Below, in pieces: positions 22,997 through 26,005 of a stretch of 26,005 bases of DNA (positions are counted from its first letter, which is position 1; each line of letters begins with the position of its first letter). The position numbers were made by a program, and so were the translations under genes. Below the pieces are notes generated by a model. It made no database searches. It was not told the origin of the DNA and was given only the letters and a program-made list of their open reading frames with translations. This DNA comes from JBJXHG01 sp046160865. Its GTDB lineage: Bacteria; Planctomycetota; UBA1135; GCA-002686595. The stretch lies in contig JBJXHG010000142.1 of NCBI GenBank assembly GCA_046160865.1, positions 1-26,005 of the forward strand, read 5' to 3'.

Positions 22997-24369
22997 TCGT
23001 AGCGCAGCGCGTCGAGCGGGTGCATCCGCCCGGCCTTCCAGGCCGGAATGCTCGCGAAGACGAGCGTGCACAGGAATGCGCCGAGCACGATCAGCGCGAC
23101 GGCGACGGGATCGACGACGCTCGGGATGTGATCGAAGAGGTACACGTCGCGATTGAAGATCTGCACGTGGAACGTCTTCGAGAGCCAGCGCTCGATGCCG
23201 TCGATCTTCAGCGCGCCGATCGTTCCGAGGATCGCGCCGAGTGTCGCGCCGAGCAGCGCATCCCAGAATCCGATGAGCAAGAACAGGAAGTGGATGCCGC
23301 CCGGCGTCGCGCCCAGAGCGGAGAGGATGCCGATGTCGCGGCGCTTCTCGGTGACCATCATCGAGAGGATCGCGAACACCGTGAACCCGGCGACGACGAC
23401 GACGAGCGAGAGCATGATCGTCATCAATACCTTCTCGTTCTCGATCGCGCCGAGCAGGACATTGCGGAACTCCTCCCACGTGCGCACTTCGGTCACGCCG
23501 CGCTCGCGGATCAGGCCGGCCTCGTAGAGCTTCGCGCGCAAGTCGGCGACGACCGCTTCGCCATCGTGCTCGTAGTCGTGCAGCTTCACGAGCACGTTGG
23601 AGAACTCGCGCGGCGGACCGAGCAGGTCCATCAGCTCGGAGCGCTCGAGGTACACGACCTGCAGATCCGTGTCGTTCTCGCCCGAGCGAAACGTGCCGGC
23701 GACGACGTAGCGGCGGTTGCTCGTGCGCAGCTCGTCGGCGACGGGATCCGGCACGCCGGTGAACACGTTGACGATCGAGCCGCGCGTCAGGTGCGCGAGG
23801 GCCGCTTGCTGCTCGCCGACCAGGATGCTCGCGAGCGGTCGCCCCTCGGGCTCGTACCCCGGCGGCGGCGCGAACGGATCGTTCACGTCGGCGACCGGCG
23901 AGCCGCCGAAGCCGCTCGTGCGCTGCAGCGCCGCGCGCAGCTCCGTCGTGGCGAACTCGTCTTGCACATCGACGCCCGCGAGCCGCACGCCGCCGAGCGC
24001 GCCGCGCTCCGGGTCCGACATGTTCAAGTTCGCGAGCGAGGTGTCGAAGCGGCCTTCGTCGCGCGTGATGTACCCGAACCAGTGCAATTGCGCCGACGCA
24101 GCGGCGACGCGCGGATCGGCGCGCACGACCGCGAGCAACGGCGCCGGATCGTAGGGGACCGCGACGCCGCCCGGCCGCGGCACGTTGATCGGCATGATCA
24201 CGATGTCGGCCAGCGATCCGCGCACGGCCTTGCGCGTCTCGGCGAGGAAGCCCGACATGATCGAGAGGATCAGGATCAGCGCGCCGACACCGACGCAGAT
24301 CCCGATGATGCCGATGACGTTCGTGCGGCGCGCACGCATGTAGCGCCACGACAAGAAGACGCGGTACAC
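22993..24369 (-). CDS. lolC: LolC/LolE-family ABC permease
   Basis: A 458-residue permease with helix 1 at about 17-38 (IGIIGICVGVGALILILSIMSGF), a large periplasmic MacB-like domain (about 45-310), and three C-terminal helices (around 320-345, 365-395 and 415-440), the LolC/E topology. It ends in the family motif PAWKAGRMHPLDALRYE. A single permease gene suggests a LolF-like homodimer rather than separate LolC and LolE, unless the partner is elsewhere. The ATG lies 3 bp after the lysS stop, so lysS, permease and ATPase are one transcription unit. Confidence 0.88.
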   Translation of the reverse strand: MYRVFLSWRYMRARRTNVIGIIGICVGVGALILILSIMSGFLAETRKAVRGSLADIVIMPINVPRPGGVAVPYDPAPLLAVVRADPRVAAASAQLHWFGYITRDEGRFDTSLANLNMSDPERGALGGVRLAGVDVQDEFATTELRAALQRTSGFGGSPVADVNDPFAPPPGYEPEGRPLASILVGEQQAALAHLTRGSIVNVFTGVPDPVADELRTSNRRYVVAGTFRSGENDTDLQVVYLERSELMDLLGPPREFSNVLVKLHDYEHDGEAVVADLRAKLYEAGLIRERGVTEVRTWEEFRNVLLGAIENEKVLMTIMLSLVVVVAGFTVFAILSMMVTEKRRDIGILSALGATPGGIHFLFLLIGFWDALLGATLGAILGTIGALKIDGIERWLSKTFHVQIFNRDVYLFDHIPSVVDPVAVALIVLGAFLCTLVFASIPAWKAGRMHPLDALRYE

Positions 24370-24372
24370 GCG

Positions 24373-25872
24373 CTAGACCTCGGGCTCGTCGCCCGCGTGC
24401 TTCTGCCGCATCGCGGGGAAGAGGAGGACGTCGCGGATCGAGTCTTGGTTCGTGAGCACCATCACGAGGCGATCGATGCCGATGCCCAGACCGCCGGTCG
24501 GCGGCATGCCGTACTCGAGCGCTTGCACGTAGTCCCAGTCGACCTCGCCCGGCGCTTCGGGATCCTTGCTCGCGACCTGCTCCTCGAAGCGGCGCGCTTG
24601 CTCGGCGGGATCGTTGAGCTCGCTGAACGCATTGCCGAGCTCCATGCCGGCGATGAAGACCTCGAAGCGCTCGGCGAGCCATTCGCAATCGGGTCGCTTC
24701 TTCGCGAGCGGGCTGATCGCGACCGGAAAATCCGTCAGCAGGATGGGGCCTTCGAGCTCGTCCGTGATGCACGCTTCGAGCAAGTGGTCGGCGAGCTTCC
24801 ACAAGTGGAGCTCGGCGTTGCCGGCGGACGGAGCGGGAGGCTCGACGAGCTTCTCCTTACCCTTCGCGAGCAGCTTCGCGGCGTTCAACGGATACAAGTC
24901 GAACCCGACGCACTTCTTGAACAGCTCGGGGTACGACACGCGCGCATACGGCGCCTTCAAGTCGTACTGCTTGCCGCGGAACGTCGCGATCGTCGTGCCG
25001 TTCACCGCGCGTGCCGCGAGCTCGAACATCTGCTCGGTGAGCTCCATCATGCGGCGGTAGTCGGCTTGCGCCTCGTACAGCTCGAGCATCGTGAACTCGG
25101 GGTTGTGGCGGACCGACAAGCCCTCGTTGCGGAAGTTGCGGCTGACCTCGAACACGCGCTCGAGTCCGCCGACGATGAGCCGCTTCAAGTAGAGCTCGGG
25201 CGCGATGCGCAGGTAGAGGTCCGCGTCGAGCGCGTTGTGGTGCGTGATGAACGGACGCGCCGCGGCGCCGCCCGCGATCGGATGAAGGGTCGGCGTCTCG
25301 ACTTCCAGGTAGCCTTGCGACTCCAAGAAGCGACGGATCGTCGAGAGCGTCAGCCCGCGCTTCACGAACACGTCGCGCACGCCTTCGCTCGCCCAGAGAT
25401 CCACGTAGCGGCGGCGATAGCGCTGCTCCTTGTCGGCAAGCCCGTGCCACTTCTCGGGCGGCGGCGCGACGGCCTTCGCGAGCAGGCGCACCTCCGTCGC
25501 CCACAGCGTCGGCTCACCCTTCTGCGTGTGGCCGAGTTCGCCGCTGATGCCGACGAGATCGCCGGCGTCGAGCAACTTGCGTTGCGGCCACCAGTCCGCG
25601 AGGCGGTCGCGCTGGAAGCCCACTTGCAGCTGTCCCGTGCGATCGAGCACCGGCGCGAACATGAGCTTGCCGAAGTCGCGCGTCTGCAGCATGCGGCCGG
25701 CGATCGTCGCGCGCTCGCCGGTCAGCGGTCCGGGCGTGGCACTCGTGCCGAGGCCCGCGACGATCGTCGCGATCGGACGCGCGTCGACGCCGCGCGCCGG
25801 GTACGGATCGATGCCAGCGGCGCGCAGTGCCTCCAGCTTCTGCAGTCGATCGGGTTGGACCAGCTCGGTCAT
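24373..25872 (-). CDS. lysS: Lysyl-tRNA synthetase, class II
   Basis: A 499-residue enzyme that charges tRNA-Lys with lysine. An N-terminal OB-fold anticodon-binding domain (about 55-135) precedes the class II catalytic core. Motif 2 is FEVSRNFRNEG (241-251) and motif 3 is the GLGIGIDRLVM region (about residues 461-471). A KLLAKGKEKLVE insert in the 330s is a lineage-variable loop. The GMPPTGG sequence before motif 3 is diagnostic of LysRS. ATG 25872 fits the family start (MTELVQPDRLQKLEALRAAG); no clear Shine-Dalgarno sequence is visible. A palindrome half lies about 40 bp upstream, in the leader region. Confidence 0.95.
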   Translation of the reverse strand: MTELVQPDRLQKLEALRAAGIDPYPARGVDARPIATIVAGLGTSATPGPLTGERATIAGRMLQTRDFGKLMFAPVLDRTGQLQVGFQRDRLADWWPQRKLLDAGDLVGISGELGHTQKGEPTLWATEVRLLAKAVAPPPEKWHGLADKEQRYRRRYVDLWASEGVRDVFVKRGLTLSTIRRFLESQGYLEVETPTLHPIAGGAAARPFITHHNALDADLYLRIAPELYLKRLIVGGLERVFEVSRNFRNEGLSVRHNPEFTMLELYEAQADYRRMMELTEQMFELAARAVNGTTIATFRGKQYDLKAPYARVSYPELFKKCVGFDLYPLNAAKLLAKGKEKLVEPPAPSAGNAELHLWKLADHLLEACITDELEGPILLTDFPVAISPLAKKRPDCEWLAERFEVFIAGMELGNAFSELNDPAEQARRFEEQVASKDPEAPGEVDWDYVQALEYGMPPTGGLGIGIDRLVMVLTNQDSIRDVLLFPAMRQKHAGDEPEV

Positions 25873-25910
25873 GGGCGCGCGAGGATAGCCGCCGCGCACC
25901 AACGTCCCCA

Positions 25911-26005
25911 AGCAGCCCGTGGTGAAAGTGCTTCGAGCGCGAAAGTCGTCCGTTCGTGTCGGCCCCGTACATCGAAGGGCTAGCACGACCGCAGGCGAAT
26001 CCTCG
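25911..26005. repeat. First half of a P1-family palindrome, cut by the window end
   Basis: CGTGGTGAAAGT (25918-25929) and GGCGAATC (25994-26001) are identical to the outer and inner boxes of P1. The flank AGCAGCCCGTGGTG also matches the P1 right end in reverse (AGCAGTCCGTGGTG), as do GCTTCGAG and the following CGAAAGT. The spacing between boxes is 76 against 64 in P1. The window stops at the expected loop. The element lies upstream of lysS. Confidence 0.75.

Noticed and set aside
23020..25983. A 987-codon open frame on the plus strand
   Set aside because: It is antisense to lysS and lolC, rich in Arg, Asp and Glu, with no recognisable domain.

Overview
The window is GC-rich, densely coding DNA from a Gram-negative bacterium with an outer membrane: it has a LolCDE-type lipoprotein-export pair, the MEP isoprenoid pathway and heptosyltransferase-like enzymes. 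The order xseB-ispA-dxs-...-nadK, and lysS followed by lolC/E-lolD, suggest a myxobacterial/deltaproteobacterial or planctomycetal relative. The carboxypeptidase-regulatory-like surface protein and the HTTM protein fit either. I cannot settle the phylum from sequence alone.

Layout. 1-2364 (+): an OsmC-family protein, two back-to-back long palindromes, an orphan FecE-like ABC ATPase and a COMT-like O-methyltransferase. 2365-2733: two more palindromes, the second centred on the stop codon of a small c-type cytochrome lipoprotein (-). 3218-5108 (+): two GT9-like glycosyltransferases. 5114-11117 (-): an eight-gene operon that I read as a divergent methylamine-dehydrogenase-like (mau-like) system. 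In transcription order it encodes a secreted beta-propeller-like protein, a membrane-anchored thioredoxin-fold protein (MauD-like), a Tat-leader Cys-rich protein resembling the MADH light chain with a long Ser/Thr/Pro repeat tail, a hidden 59-residue membrane protein, a polytopic CcdA/MauF-like membrane protein, a second secreted propeller-like protein, a MauE-family membrane protein and a second MauD-like protein. A TTGACA promoter candidate lies just upstream. 11262-13779 (-): a class I methyltransferase and a 614-residue anchored protein built of carboxypeptidase-regulatory-like repeats. 13880-15918 (+): a methyltransferase fused to an HTTM-partner-like domain, then an HTTM (gamma-carboxylase-like) membrane protein. 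16179-20385 (+): xseB-ispA-dxs-nadK, ended by a strong hairpin. 20582-22234 (+): a small two-helix membrane protein and a CPA2 cation/proton antiporter. 22253-25872 (-): lysS-lolC/E-lolD. The window ends in the first half of another palindrome of the family seen near position 560.

The most interesting system is the mau-like operon. A light-chain-like protein keeps the MADH spacing from Cys61 to the catalytic Asp76, but has changes at the first TTQ tryptophan, lacks a cysteine pair and carries a repeat tail. It sits with two different propeller-like proteins, two disulfide-handling proteins and no MauG-type dihaem enzyme. The second theme is a set of long, exactly symmetric imperfect palindromes in the intergenic spaces.
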